Position numbers and translations under genes: made by a program. The notes under the pieces were generated by a model. That model saw only the letters and a program-made list of their open reading frames with translations. It searched no databases and was not told the origin of the DNA. From NCBI RefSeq assembly GCF_001010945.1, contig NZ_LBHB01000001.1, positions 1,054,001 to 1,118,000 on the forward strand: 64,000 nt of DNA. The letters run 5' to 3'. Shown piece after piece: positions 24,310-34,318 of this stretch (within the stretch, counting starts at the first letter, position 1; the number at the start of each line of letters is the position of its first letter). The stretch is from Aurantiacibacter luteus (lineage in GTDB: Bacteria > Pseudomonadota > Alphaproteobacteria > Sphingomonadales > Sphingomonadaceae).

Positions 24310-25650
24310 ATGAAGGACTTCGCCATCTCCGACAACCCGGCGGTGCAGCGCCAGCTGGACCGGCTCGGCGCGCTGAGCCTGCCGCAGGGGCGCATCGGGC
24401 TGGAGACGATCCGCGAACTGCTCGCCCGGCTGGACAATCCGCAGACCGAGCTGCCGCCCGTGTTCCACGTCGCGGGCACCAACGGCAAGGGTTCGACCTG
24501 CGCCTTCCTGCGCGCCATGCTGGAGGCGCAGGGCCTGCTGGTCCACGTCGCCACCAAGCCGCACCTCGTACGCTACAACGAGCGCATTCGCGTGGGCGGG
24601 GAGCTCATCTCCGACTTCATGCTGGCGAGCCTGCTGGAAGAGGTGCTGGACGCCGCCGCGGGGCTCGACCCGAGCTTCTTCGAGGTGACGACGGCGGCCA
24701 CCTTCCTCGCCTTCCACCGCGAACCGGCGGACGCCTGCGTGATCGAGGTGGGGCTCGGCGGCCGGTTTGACGCGACCAACGTGCTGGAACGCCCCGCCGC
24801 CTGCGGCATCGCCTCGCTGGGCGTCGATCACGAAGCCTTCCTGCTCACGCCCGACCCCGCCGCGCCGTCCCCCGACAAACCCTTTGTGCGCGTGGCGTTC
24901 GAGAAGGCGGGCATCGCCCGGCCCCTCAGTCCGCTCGTCACGCAGGACTATGCGCCCGATGTCGAGGCGATGGTCGAACGCTGTGCGGCGCTGGCCGGGG
25001 CGCCGCTGCACATGCGCGGCAAGCGCTGGCGGGCCGACGTGCGCGCCGACCGCATCGACTACCGCGACAACCGCGGCCGGCTCGACCTGTCGCTGCCGAC
25101 CATGCCCGGCGCGCACCAGGCCGACAACGCCGCGCTCGCCGTCGCGATGCTGCGGCACCAGGACAGGGTCGAGGTCTCGCTCGACGCGATGGAGCGCGGG
25201 ATCGTGTCGACCAGCTGGCCCGCGCGGTTGCAGACGCTGGCGAAGGGCCCGGTGACCGAGCTCGTCGCCCCGCGCCGCGTGCTGCTCGACGGTGGCCACA
25301 ACCCGGACGCGGCGGAGGCGCTGGCGCGCTACCTCGAGGGCGTCAGGAAGCCGGTTGACGCGGTCATCGGGATGATGGCGGCCAAGGACGCGCGGAGGTT
25401 CCTCGCCATCGTCGCACCGCACCTTGCCAGCGTTACCGCCGTGCCGATCCAGGGGAGCGACCACGTGGCGACGGGAGAACTGGCGGCGCTGGCGATGGAA
25501 GCGGGCGTGGCGCAAGCCTCGAGCGCGCCCGACCTCGAGACCGCGCTTGCCGGCCTGCCCCACCGTGCGGACGGCGGCACCGTGCTGATCTGCGGCTCGC
25601 TCTACCTCGCGGGCAAGGTGCTCGCCGCGAACCGCGAGTATCCGGACTGA
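24310..25650 (+). CDS. folC: Bifunctional dihydrofolate synthase / folylpolyglutamate synthase
   Basis: A 446-residue Mur-ligase-family enzyme adding glutamate to dihydropteroate and to folates. The ATP loop is HVAGTNGKGSTCAFLRAML (about residues 56-74). VGLGGRFDATNV and LDGGHNPDAAEAL are the metal and C-terminal domain motifs. It ends the operon. Its stop is 3 bases from the convergent AmpG-like gene, so the two stops nearly abut. Confidence 0.96.
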   Translation: MKDFAISDNPAVQRQLDRLGALSLPQGRIGLETIRELLARLDNPQTELPPVFHVAGTNGKGSTCAFLRAMLEAQGLLVHVATKPHLVRYNERIRVGGELISDFMLASLLEEVLDAAAGLDPSFFEVTTAATFLAFHREPADACVIEVGLGGRFDATNVLERPAACGIASLGVDHEAFLLTPDPAAPSPDKPFVRVAFEKAGIARPLSPLVTQDYAPDVEAMVERCAALAGAPLHMRGKRWRADVRADRIDYRDNRGRLDLSLPTMPGAHQADNAALAVAMLRHQDRVEVSLDAMERGIVSTSWPARLQTLAKGPVTELVAPRRVLLDGGHNPDAAEALARYLEGVRKPVDAVIGMMAAKDARRFLAIVAPHLASVTAVPIQGSDHVATGELAALAMEAGVAQASSAPDLETALAGLPHRADGGTVLICGSLYLAGKVLAANREYPD

Positions 25651-25653
25651 CCC

Positions 25654-27447
25654 CTACTCCGCGGCCACGGCCTCGCCCGCGTAGGGATCGGGCTGGACCA
25701 CGCCGCTGCGCCGGCCGGCACGCGCCTCGCGCGCCCATTCCAGCGCGCACAGCACCACCGCAACCACGCCGATCAGTGCGGTGAAGATAAAGACGTAGTA
25801 GTAGCCCCGCTCCTCGATCATCTGGCCGAGCGCGCCGCGGCCCAGCGTGCCGATCAGCAACGTCAGCGAGGCCAGCAGCGCGAACTGCGTCGCCGCGTAC
25901 CGCTTGGCGACGATGCTGGAGAGCCAGGCGATGTAGGCCGCGCCGGCGATGCCAATGGCGAGGTTTTCCCAGAAGATGGTGAAGGCGAGGCGCGCCAGCC
26001 CCTCGCTCGGCGGCGCGGCGACGAAGAACAGCGGCTGCAACCAGCCGGCCATGCCGTTGACCAGCGCGGTAAAGCCGATCGCATCGCTCGCCGCCTGCAT
26101 CCGCGCGCCGCCCACCGCCAGGTCGGCGTAGAGCAGGTTGGTCGCTGCCGCGATTACCGCGCCGAAGGTCAGCATGAACATGCGCCCCAGCTTGGTGATC
26201 ATCCACCCGCCAATCGCGAGGCCGAGCAGGATGGCGATGATGCCGAGGATCTTGGAGGCGAAGGCCACGTCCTCACCGGTAAAGCCCAGCTCGCCGAGGT
26301 AGAACGGATAGGCGAACACGCCCCAGACCGAATCGGTGATGCGGTAGGTCAGCACCAGCGCGAGGATCAGCATCAGAGACCAGCCCATGCGGCCGACGAA
26401 CTCGGTCAGCGGCTGAACCAGCGCGCGATACAGGTGGTCGGTGAACTTGACGCCGTGCCCTGCGCCCACGCCCGGCGCGGCGACGATGACGTGGCGGCCT
26501 TCGCGCTGCTGCTTGACCACCCAGGCGGCGATGAACGCGGGCAGCACGATGGTGGCGAGCACGATCAGCGGACCGTAGAAGGTGGTGAACTCGGTCACGT
26601 CGGGCCGGTTTTCGGGCGCGGCGGTCATCGAGCGGACCATGAACACCACCACCGTGCCGATGGCCCAGGTCCACAGCACGCCGACGGCCAGCAGGGCGCG
26701 GTTGCGGACCTTTTCGGTCACCTCGCCCACGTTGTAGAGTTCGGCCACCTCGGCATCGGCGACGGCGGCGTTGGCCGCGCGGTCGCCCGAAACGCGCGCG
26801 TCGGGCGCGAACAGGGCCGCGAAACCGATCGCCAGCATGAAGCCGCCGAACAGCACGTAGACGAAGGGCCAGCCGTAGCGGTCGGCCATGATGAGGCCGA
26901 AGGCGCCGCCCACCAGGCTGGCGAGGCGGAAGCCCATCTGCGTGATGGTGGAGAGGATGTCGAGCGTCGCCACCTCGTCCGCCACGTCGATGCGCCAGGC
27001 GTTGATACCAATGTCCTGCGTGGCGCTGGCAAAGGCACCGATGGCGGCGAGCAGGCTGAAGGTCGCAAGCGCGCTCTTCGGATCCAGCCCGGCCATCACC
27101 ACCAGCGCGATGCCGATGATAAGCTGCATCGGCGCGATCCACTGCTTGCGCTTGCCTAGGCGCCTGAGCCCCGGAATGTCCACCTTGTCGAGCAGCGGCG
27201 ACCACAGGAACTGAAAGGCATAGGCGAGCCCGACGAGGCTGAAGACGCCCATGGTCTCCAGGTCCACCTCGGCCTCCGACAGCCAGGCATAGAGCGTGCC
27301 GAGAAACAGCGCGGGCGGCAGGCCCTGCGCGAAGCCGAACAGCAGCATGAACCCGCTCTTGGGATTGCGCAGCGAGCGCAGCAGCGTGCCCCAGCCGGGC
27401 TTCGCCTTCTTCGTCACCACGGTGTCGTCTGCTGCGGCTTCGACCAT
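25654..27447 (-). CDS. AmpG-like major facilitator permease
   Basis: A 597-residue polytopic inner-membrane protein with many hydrophobic segments. The N-terminal motif GFAQGLPPALFLGTLYAWL is characteristic of AmpG, the permease importing anhydromuropeptides for cell-wall recycling. WSPLLDKVDIPGLRRLGKRKQWI and SATQDIGINAWR are further AmpG blocks. It is about 100 residues longer than E. coli AmpG because of an extra hydrophilic and membrane segment in the middle (about residues 220-330). Sphingomonads often have several AmpG paralogues, so the substrate is not certain. No beta-lactamase gene is adjacent. Confidence 0.82.
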   Translation of the reverse strand: MVEAAADDTVVTKKAKPGWGTLLRSLRNPKSGFMLLFGFAQGLPPALFLGTLYAWLSEAEVDLETMGVFSLVGLAYAFQFLWSPLLDKVDIPGLRRLGKRKQWIAPMQLIIGIALVVMAGLDPKSALATFSLLAAIGAFASATQDIGINAWRIDVADEVATLDILSTITQMGFRLASLVGGAFGLIMADRYGWPFVYVLFGGFMLAIGFAALFAPDARVSGDRAANAAVADAEVAELYNVGEVTEKVRNRALLAVGVLWTWAIGTVVVFMVRSMTAAPENRPDVTEFTTFYGPLIVLATIVLPAFIAAWVVKQQREGRHVIVAAPGVGAGHGVKFTDHLYRALVQPLTEFVGRMGWSLMLILALVLTYRITDSVWGVFAYPFYLGELGFTGEDVAFASKILGIIAILLGLAIGGWMITKLGRMFMLTFGAVIAAATNLLYADLAVGGARMQAASDAIGFTALVNGMAGWLQPLFFVAAPPSEGLARLAFTIFWENLAIGIAGAAYIAWLSSIVAKRYAATQFALLASLTLLIGTLGRGALGQMIEERGYYYVFIFTALIGVVAVVLCALEWAREARAGRRSGVVQPDPYAGEAVAAE

Positions 27448-27542
27448 ATGCTACCCTCGTCCGATGCGTTTTCGCCGGTCTAGACCTAATCGGCGCTTTT
27501 GGAAGGCTGGATGAACGGGCTTTCAACGCCTATGGCGCGCTC

Positions 27543-28291
<749 letters not shown>

Positions 28292-28295
<4 letters not shown>

Positions 28296-28870
28296 AGGCG
28301 CCCGCGTCCAAACCTCCGGGGATGCGGATCGTCGCCGGCGACTGGCGGCGCCGCCTGCTGCGCGCCCCCGCTGGCGAGGCGACGCGGCCCACCGCCGACC
28401 GCACGCGCGAGACGCTGTTCTCCATGCTCGCCAGCCGGCTCGGCAGTTTCGAGGGGCTGAGCGTGGCGGACCTGTTCGCGGGATCGGGCGCTTTGGGGCT
28501 GGAGGCGCTGAGCCGGGGGGCTGACAATTGCCTGTTCGTGGAGCAGGACGCTGCCGCCCTGCGCGCCATCCGCGAGAACATCGCCGCCTTGCGCGCGCAA
28601 AGCCGGTGCGAAGTGGTGGCGGGCTCTGTCACCGGCCTCGGCCCGGCGAAGATCGCCCGCGACCTCGTGCTTCTCGACCCGCCCTACGATACCGGCGCGG
28701 GGTCAGTCGCGCTGCACCGCCTGCTGCGGCTCGGCTGGATCGGGGAGGCGACGTGGATAGCGCTGGAGACCGCCGCCAACGAAAAGGTGGAGATCGCCGG
28801 CCTCACGATCGAGAGCGAACGAAAGGTCGGCCGAGCCAAACTGACCCTGTTGCGCGCCGTTTCCGCATAA
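28292..28870 (+). CDS. rsmD: 16S rRNA (guanine(966)-N(2))-methyltransferase
   Basis: A 192-residue SAM-dependent methyltransferase. MRIVAGDWRRRLL and TRPTADRTRETLFSML are the RsmD N-terminal signature. LFAGSGALGLEAL is the SAM-binding motif and DPPY at 129-132 is the N2-guanine catalytic motif. It is coupled to the pseudouridine synthase gene and followed by a strong terminator. Confidence 0.97.
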
Positions 28871-28872
28871 CG

Positions 28873-28906
28873 AAAGGGCGGCGGAGCCTGCGCTCCACCG
28901 CCCTTT
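28873..28906. terminator. Bidirectional intrinsic terminator between rsmD and the TMYDAWP protein gene
   Basis: A 15-bp stem with one mismatch (AAAGGGCGGCGGAGC at 28873-28887 and GCTCCACCGCCCTTT at 28892-28906) encloses a CTGC loop, with A/T runs on both edges. It lies between two convergent genes and can serve both. Confidence 0.85.
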
Positions 28907-28924
28907 GCTGCATCGTGACGCCGA

Positions 28925-29488
28925 TCAGTTGCGATTGCCGCGACGCATCGTGCTGGCGGGCTGGCCCGGCCAGTGGTCGAGCGGGCGGTTGCCGTAGTTG
29001 AGCCCGGCCTCGCGCGGGTTGACGCAGCTGTCCTGCACCGCGCCGCGGCACGGCGGATATTCGCCGCTGTGTGCAGCACCGGTCTGCTGCACCATGCCGC
29101 CGCTACGCATGGCGGGCATCGCACTGCTGTTGGTGGTGCGCGAGGGCGTGGTCATCGCGGTAGCGCTGGCATTGGCGTTCGGCATGGCCGCGTGCATTTC
29201 CATGTGCTGGCGCCATGCGGCATCGCGCGCGTTCACCGGCATTTCGTAGATGCGGATGCGGTCGGCGTCGTTCATCATCCACCACATGTTCTGCCGGTCG
29301 GCGGGCAGCGTCCAGTAATAGGTCCGCACGCCGGCGGGCCAGGCATCGTACATGGTGCGCCGTTCCATCGGCCAGGCATCGTACATGGTCTGCTGGGGCG
29401 CGGTCAGCACGACCGTTTGCGCCTGCGCGATTGCAGGAAGGGAAATCGAAGCGAGCGCGACAGCGCCGGCGAGCAAGATGGTCTTCAT
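28925..29488 (-). CDS. Secreted protein with TMYDAWP repeats (function unknown)
   Basis: A 187-residue protein with a signal peptide (KTILLAGAVALASISLPAIAQAQ). The mature N-terminus has two near-tandem TMYDAWP units, QQTMYDAWPMERR and RRTMYDAWPAGVR, then a related YYWTLPADRQNMWWMM segment. A Ser/Thr/Met-rich low-complexity linker follows, then a C-terminal part with two cysteines (YPPCRGAVQDSCVNPREAGLNYGNRPLDHWPG). The ATG at 29488 follows a GGAGA Shine-Dalgarno. I do not recognise a characterised family. The aromatic repeats could mediate wall or carbohydrate contact, but that is a guess. Confidence 0.8.
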   Translation of the reverse strand: MKTILLAGAVALASISLPAIAQAQTVVLTAPQQTMYDAWPMERRTMYDAWPAGVRTYYWTLPADRQNMWWMMNDADRIRIYEMPVNARDAAWRQHMEMHAAMPNANASATAMTTPSRTTNSSAMPAMRSGGMVQQTGAAHSGEYPPCRGAVQDSCVNPREAGLNYGNRPLDHWPGQPASTMRRGNRN

Positions 29489-29637
29489 GGCATTTCTCCA
29501 ACTGTCTTGATGTCGGGGCAACGGACGGGAAAGGCTTGCGGTTCCTGCAACTCGCCCCGTCGCAGCGCCGCCTCCCCGCTGTCGATGGCCACCGCCAAGC
29601 CTTGCGCGCGTCGCCTGCGTTCCCTAGTTGTTCACCC

Positions 29638-31938
29638 GTGTCCGACACCTCGCCCGAAACCCTGCCCGCCGCCATGGTGCCCGAGTGGCTGCAACGCCTG
29701 AACGCGCCGCAGCAGCAGGCGGTGATGACCACGGAAGGCCCGGTGCTGATGCTGGCGGGCGCGGGAACGGGCAAGACCGCCGCGCTCACCCACCGCCTCG
29801 CCCACATCGTGCGCGAGCGGCTGGCCTGGCCGAGCGAGATCCTCTGCGTCACCTTTACCAACAAGGCCGCGCGCGAGATGCGCGAGCGCGTGGGCAAGCT
29901 GACGGGCGGCGCGCTGGAGGGGATGCCCTGGCTCGGCACCTTCCACTCCATCGGCGCGAAGATGCTGCGCCGCCATGCCGAACTGGTGGGGCTGCAGAGC
30001 AACTATACGATCATCGACACCGACGATCAGCTGCGGCTGCTGAAGGCGCTGATCCAGGACAACGACATCGACGACAAGCGTTGGCCCGCGCGCCAGCTCG
30101 CCGGGCTGATCGACCGCTGGAAGAACCGCGGCCTCAATCCCGCGGACCTCGATGCGGTGGAGAACGAAAGCTACGCCAACGGGCGCGGGCAGGAGATGTA
30201 CCGGCTCTACCAAGAGCGGCTGAAGGCATTGAACGCCTGCGACTTCGGCGACCTGCTGCTGCACATGCTCAACGTGCTGAAGCAGCACCGCGACGTGCTG
30301 GAGAGCTACCAGAAGCGCTTCAAGTACATCCTCGTCGACGAATACCAGGATACGAACGCCGTCCAGTACCTGTGGCTGCGGCTGCTGGCGCAGGAGCGCA
30401 AGAACATCTGCGTGGTGGGGGACGACGACCAGTCGATCTATTCGTGGCGCGGGGCGGAGGTGGCCAACATCCTGCGCTTCGAAAAGGATTTTCCCGGCGC
30501 AAAGACGGTGAAGCTGGAGCAGAACTATCGCTCCACCCCGCAGATCCTCGCCGCCGCATCCGGCCTCATCGCCGCCAACAGCCATCGGCTCGGCAAGACG
30601 CTGTGGACCGACCTGCCGACTGGCGAAAAGGTGCGCGTCATCGGCGTGTGGGACGCGCCCGAGGAAGCGCGCCGCGTGGGCGAGGAGATCGAGCGGCTGG
30701 AGCGCGAGGGCGCCAGCCTCGAACAGGTCGCCATCCTCGTGCGTGCGCAGTACCAGACGCGCGAGTTCGAGGACCGCTTCATCCAGATCGGCCTCGCCTA
30801 CCGCATCGTTGGCGGCTTCCGCTTCTACGAGCGCGCCGAAATCCGCGATGCCCTCGCCTACCTGCGCGTCATCGCCCAGCCGGCGGACGACCTCGCTTTC
30901 GAGCGCATCTACAACCAGCCCAAGCGCGGGCTTGGCGCGAAGACGCTGGAAAAGATGCACCAGCACGCGCGCCGCACCCAGCAGCCGCTCGCCGCCGCCG
31001 CGCTGGAACTGGCCGACAGTGACGAACTTCCCGCTCGCGCTCGCGGCACCATCGCCGAGCTGATGCGCCACTTCCTGCGCTGGCGTGGCATGGCCGAGGC
31101 GATGACCCCGTCCGAGTTGCTGCGGAACGTGCTCGAGGAATCGGGTTACGACGCCATGCTCAAGGCCGACCGATCGAGCGAGAGCGCAGGCCGCGCGGAA
31201 AACCTCGTCGAACTGCAGCGCGCAATGGAGGAATATCCCACGCTCGGCGACTTCCTCGAACACGTGGCGCTGGTGATGGAGAACGATGCCCGCGACGACG
31301 AGGAAAAGGTCACCATCATGACCATGCACGCCGCGAAAGGACTGGAGTTCGACCACGTCTTCCTGCCGGGCTGGGAGGAAAACGTCTTCCCCAGCCAGCG
31401 CGCGCTCGACGAAGGCGGGCTCGCCAGCCTGGAGGAGGAGCGCCGCCTCGCCTACGTCGCCATCACCCGCGCGCGGCGGCGCTGCACGATCATGCACGCG
31501 GCAAACCGCCGCATCTTCGGCACCTGGCAATCGAGCATCCCCAGCCGCTTCGTGGACGAGCTGCCCGCCGACCACATCGAGAGCGAGACCACCATGACCG
31601 GGGGGCGCAGCCTGTGGCAGGCCAACTGGTCGGAGAGCGAGGATCCTTTCGCCCATGTCTCGCAAAGCCGCCCCGACCGCTCCAGCGCCCGCGGCCCCGG
31701 CTGGCAACGCGCGCTCGCCACCGGTTACGATACCAAGCAGGCCCGCATCCCCGAGAACAAGCGCAGCGCCGCCAGCTTCGCTGCCAAGCCGCGCACCGAC
31801 GTGGAAATAGGCGCGCGCGTATTCCACGAGAAGTTCGGCTACGGCGAGGTCATGGGCCAAGAAGGCAACAAGCTGGAAATCGAATTCGACAAGGCCGGCA
31901 CCAAGCGGGTGATCGACAGCTTCGTAACGCTTGCATGA
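29638..31938 (+). CDS. uvrD: UvrD/PcrA-type ATP-dependent DNA helicase
   Basis: A 766-residue superfamily-1A helicase. The Q-motif and Walker A are LNAPQQQAV and GAGTGKT. Walker B is LVDEYQDTN, followed by DDDQSIYSWRGA, LEQNYRS and HAAKGLEFDHVFLPGWEE. The C-terminal GARVFHEKFGYGEVMGQEGNKLEIEFD is the Tudor-like RNA-polymerase-contacting domain of UvrD/PcrA. It acts in nucleotide-excision and mismatch repair. The start is taken as GTG at 29638; ATG at 29674 is an alternative that loses 12 non-conserved residues. Confidence 0.96.
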   Translation: MSDTSPETLPAAMVPEWLQRLNAPQQQAVMTTEGPVLMLAGAGTGKTAALTHRLAHIVRERLAWPSEILCVTFTNKAAREMRERVGKLTGGALEGMPWLGTFHSIGAKMLRRHAELVGLQSNYTIIDTDDQLRLLKALIQDNDIDDKRWPARQLAGLIDRWKNRGLNPADLDAVENESYANGRGQEMYRLYQERLKALNACDFGDLLLHMLNVLKQHRDVLESYQKRFKYILVDEYQDTNAVQYLWLRLLAQERKNICVVGDDDQSIYSWRGAEVANILRFEKDFPGAKTVKLEQNYRSTPQILAAASGLIAANSHRLGKTLWTDLPTGEKVRVIGVWDAPEEARRVGEEIERLEREGASLEQVAILVRAQYQTREFEDRFIQIGLAYRIVGGFRFYERAEIRDALAYLRVIAQPADDLAFERIYNQPKRGLGAKTLEKMHQHARRTQQPLAAAALELADSDELPARARGTIAELMRHFLRWRGMAEAMTPSELLRNVLEESGYDAMLKADRSSESAGRAENLVELQRAMEEYPTLGDFLEHVALVMENDARDDEEKVTIMTMHAAKGLEFDHVFLPGWEENVFPSQRALDEGGLASLEEERRLAYVAITRARRRCTIMHAANRRIFGTWQSSIPSRFVDELPADHIESETTMTGGRSLWQANWSESEDPFAHVSQSRPDRSSARGPGWQRALATGYDTKQARIPENKRSAASFAAKPRTDVEIGARVFHEKFGYGEVMGQEGNKLEIEFDKAGTKRVIDSFVTLA

Positions 31939-31981
31939 CGCCCGCCACGCAGTAGTTTCTCCCGAAATCGGGGAGACGAAC

Positions 31982-34264
31982 GTGGGCACTTTCACATTTC
32001 GCATGGGGCTGGCGGCGCTCGCGCTCATGGCAGCGGCTCCGCCCGCGCTGGCGCAGGACGCAGAGCCTGCGCAGACCCCGCTCACCATCGATGCCATCTT
32101 CACCGACCGCGTGTTCGAATCGGAACGCTCCGTGCCGGTCCGCTGGATGGAGGGCTCGGGTGCCGGATATTACACCACGGTCGACGCCTCGACGACCAGC
32201 GAGGGCGGCCGCGACATCGTCCGCCACGATCCGGCCACCGGCGAAAGCAACATCCTCGTCACCGCCGAGCAGCTGACGCCCGATGGCGGCCAGCCGCTTT
32301 CGATCAGCGACTACGCGTGGTCCGACGACGGGCGCTACGTCCTCATCCACACCAACACCCGCCCGTTCCGCCGCTACGAGCCGCTGGGCGACTACTGGCT
32401 GCTCGACCTGTCGGACGACAGCCTGCGCCGTATCGGCGCCGACCGGCCGGAAGCCTCGCTGATGTACGCCAAGGTCTCGCCCGACGCGCGGCAGGTCGCC
32501 TACCTGTTCGAGAACAACATCTACGTGGAGGACATCGCGACCGGCGAGACCCGCGCCATGACCACCGACGGCACCGACCTCGTCGTCAACGGCACCGGCG
32601 ACTGGGTGAACGAGGAGGAATTCTTCCTGCGCGACGGCTTCATGTGGAGCCCGGATTCTAGCCGCATCGCCTACTGGCAGTTCGACACCGAGGGCGTGGG
32701 CACCTTCTACATGATGGACAACCTCGCGGGCAATTACGCCCAGCCCGTTCCCTTGCAGTACCCCAAGGCCGGCACCACCAACTCCGCCATGCGCGTGGGC
32801 GTGGTGGAGGTGGCAAGCGGCGAGACGACCTGGGCCGACCTCGAGGGCGATCCACGCAACACCTATGTCCCCGCGATGGAATGGGCGGACAGTTCCGACG
32901 AGCTGCTGGTGCAGTACATGAACCGCTTGCAGAACCGCGACGAGGTGATGCTGGTCGATGCCGCCACCGGGCAGCCGCGCACCCTGTTCACCGAGACCGA
33001 CGATGCCTGGGTCGATGTCGATTTCGACGTGACCTTCTTCGACGAAGGCCGGCATTTCACACGGATGAGCGAGCGCGACGGCTGGCGGCGGCTCTACCGC
33101 GTGGACCGCGCGACCGGCGCGGCGGAGCCCATCACGCCCCCCGCCACCGACGTGATTTCGCTCGTCAGCATCGATACGGATGGCGGCTATGTCTACTACC
33201 TCGCCTCGCCCGAGGATCACGCAGCGCGATATCTTTACCGCTCGCCGCTGGCGGGCGATGCCAGCGCCGAGCGGCTGACCCCCGCCGGCCCTGCGGCCTC
33301 GCACGGCTACAGCCTGTCCGACGATGCGCGCTGGGCCATCCACACTGTCTCGCAGTTCGACACGCCGCCGACGACCGAGCTGATCTCGCTGCCCGACCAC
33401 GCGGTGCAGCGCACGCTGGTGGAGAACGCCGGCATTCGCGAGACGCTCGCCGGCACTCCGCGGGGGGCGAGCCAGTTCTTCACCGTCACCATTCCCGACG
33501 GCACCGAGATCGACGGCTGGATGATGTTTCCGCCCGACTTCGACCCCTCGCGGCAATACCCGCTGCTGATGTACGTCTATGGCGAGCCGTGGGGGCAGAC
33601 GGTGCAGAACGCCTGGGTCGGTAGCCGCTTCGCCTGGCACACCCTGCTGACCCAGCAAGGCTACATCGTCGCCAGCGTCGACAACCGCGGCACTCCCGCC
33701 CCGCGCGGGCGCGACTGGCGCAAGGTGATCTACGAACAGGTGGGCGTGCTCGCCTCGGCCGACCAGGCGCAGGCGGTGGAGGCCATGCTGGCAAGTCGCC
33801 CCTACCTCGATCCGGAGCGCGTCGGCATCTGGGGCTGGAGCGGCGGCGGATCGATGACGCTGAACGCCATGTTCCGCTACCCGCAGGTCTACGCCACCGG
33901 CATCGCCGTCGCGCCCGTGCCGGACATGAGCCTTTACGACACCATCTACCAGGAACGCTACATGGGCCTGCCGCAGGACAATGCGGCCGAGTACGCGCAG
34001 GGCTCGCCCATCACCTTTGCCGGCAACCTGGAAGGCAACCTCATGGTGATCCACGGCACCGGCGACGACAACGTCCACTACCAGGGCACCGAGCAGCTGA
34101 TCGACCGCCTGATCGCCACCGACCGCGATTTTTCGGTGATGGTCTATCCCAATCGCAGCCACGGCATCTACGAGCGCGAGAACACCAGCCGCCACCTCTA
34201 TCGCACGATGACCAACTACCTGCTCGCCAACCTGCCGCCGGGGGGCGTGGCGGCGGGCGATTGA
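31982..34264 (+). CDS. Secreted dipeptidyl peptidase IV-like S9 peptidase
   Basis: A 760-residue protein with a signal peptide ending ALAQ, starting at GTG 31982 five bases after GGGAGA. An eight-bladed beta-propeller region includes DWVNEEEFF, the paired-glutamate motif of DPP-IV that holds the substrate N-terminus. The alpha/beta hydrolase domain has the nucleophile Ser620 in GWSGGG, an Asp in HGTGDDNVH, and the His in NRSHGIY. It probably releases N-terminal dipeptides (X-Pro or X-Ala) from peptides in the periplasm. A second S9 peptidase follows after 54 bases. Confidence 0.94.
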   Translation: MGTFTFRMGLAALALMAAAPPALAQDAEPAQTPLTIDAIFTDRVFESERSVPVRWMEGSGAGYYTTVDASTTSEGGRDIVRHDPATGESNILVTAEQLTPDGGQPLSISDYAWSDDGRYVLIHTNTRPFRRYEPLGDYWLLDLSDDSLRRIGADRPEASLMYAKVSPDARQVAYLFENNIYVEDIATGETRAMTTDGTDLVVNGTGDWVNEEEFFLRDGFMWSPDSSRIAYWQFDTEGVGTFYMMDNLAGNYAQPVPLQYPKAGTTNSAMRVGVVEVASGETTWADLEGDPRNTYVPAMEWADSSDELLVQYMNRLQNRDEVMLVDAATGQPRTLFTETDDAWVDVDFDVTFFDEGRHFTRMSERDGWRRLYRVDRATGAAEPITPPATDVISLVSIDTDGGYVYYLASPEDHAARYLYRSPLAGDASAERLTPAGPAASHGYSLSDDARWAIHTVSQFDTPPTTELISLPDHAVQRTLVENAGIRETLAGTPRGASQFFTVTIPDGTEIDGWMMFPPDFDPSRQYPLLMYVYGEPWGQTVQNAWVGSRFAWHTLLTQQGYIVASVDNRGTPAPRGRDWRKVIYEQVGVLASADQAQAVEAMLASRPYLDPERVGIWGWSGGGSMTLNAMFRYPQVYATGIAVAPVPDMSLYDTIYQERYMGLPQDNAAEYAQGSPITFAGNLEGNLMVIHGTGDDNVHYQGTEQLIDRLIATDRDFSVMVYPNRSHGIYERENTSRHLYRTMTNYLLANLPPGGVAAGD

Positions 34265-34318
34265 CGAAGCGCCGCGCGCGGCTAATTCTCGCGCAACTAT
34301 AGCTATCAAGGACAGTTC

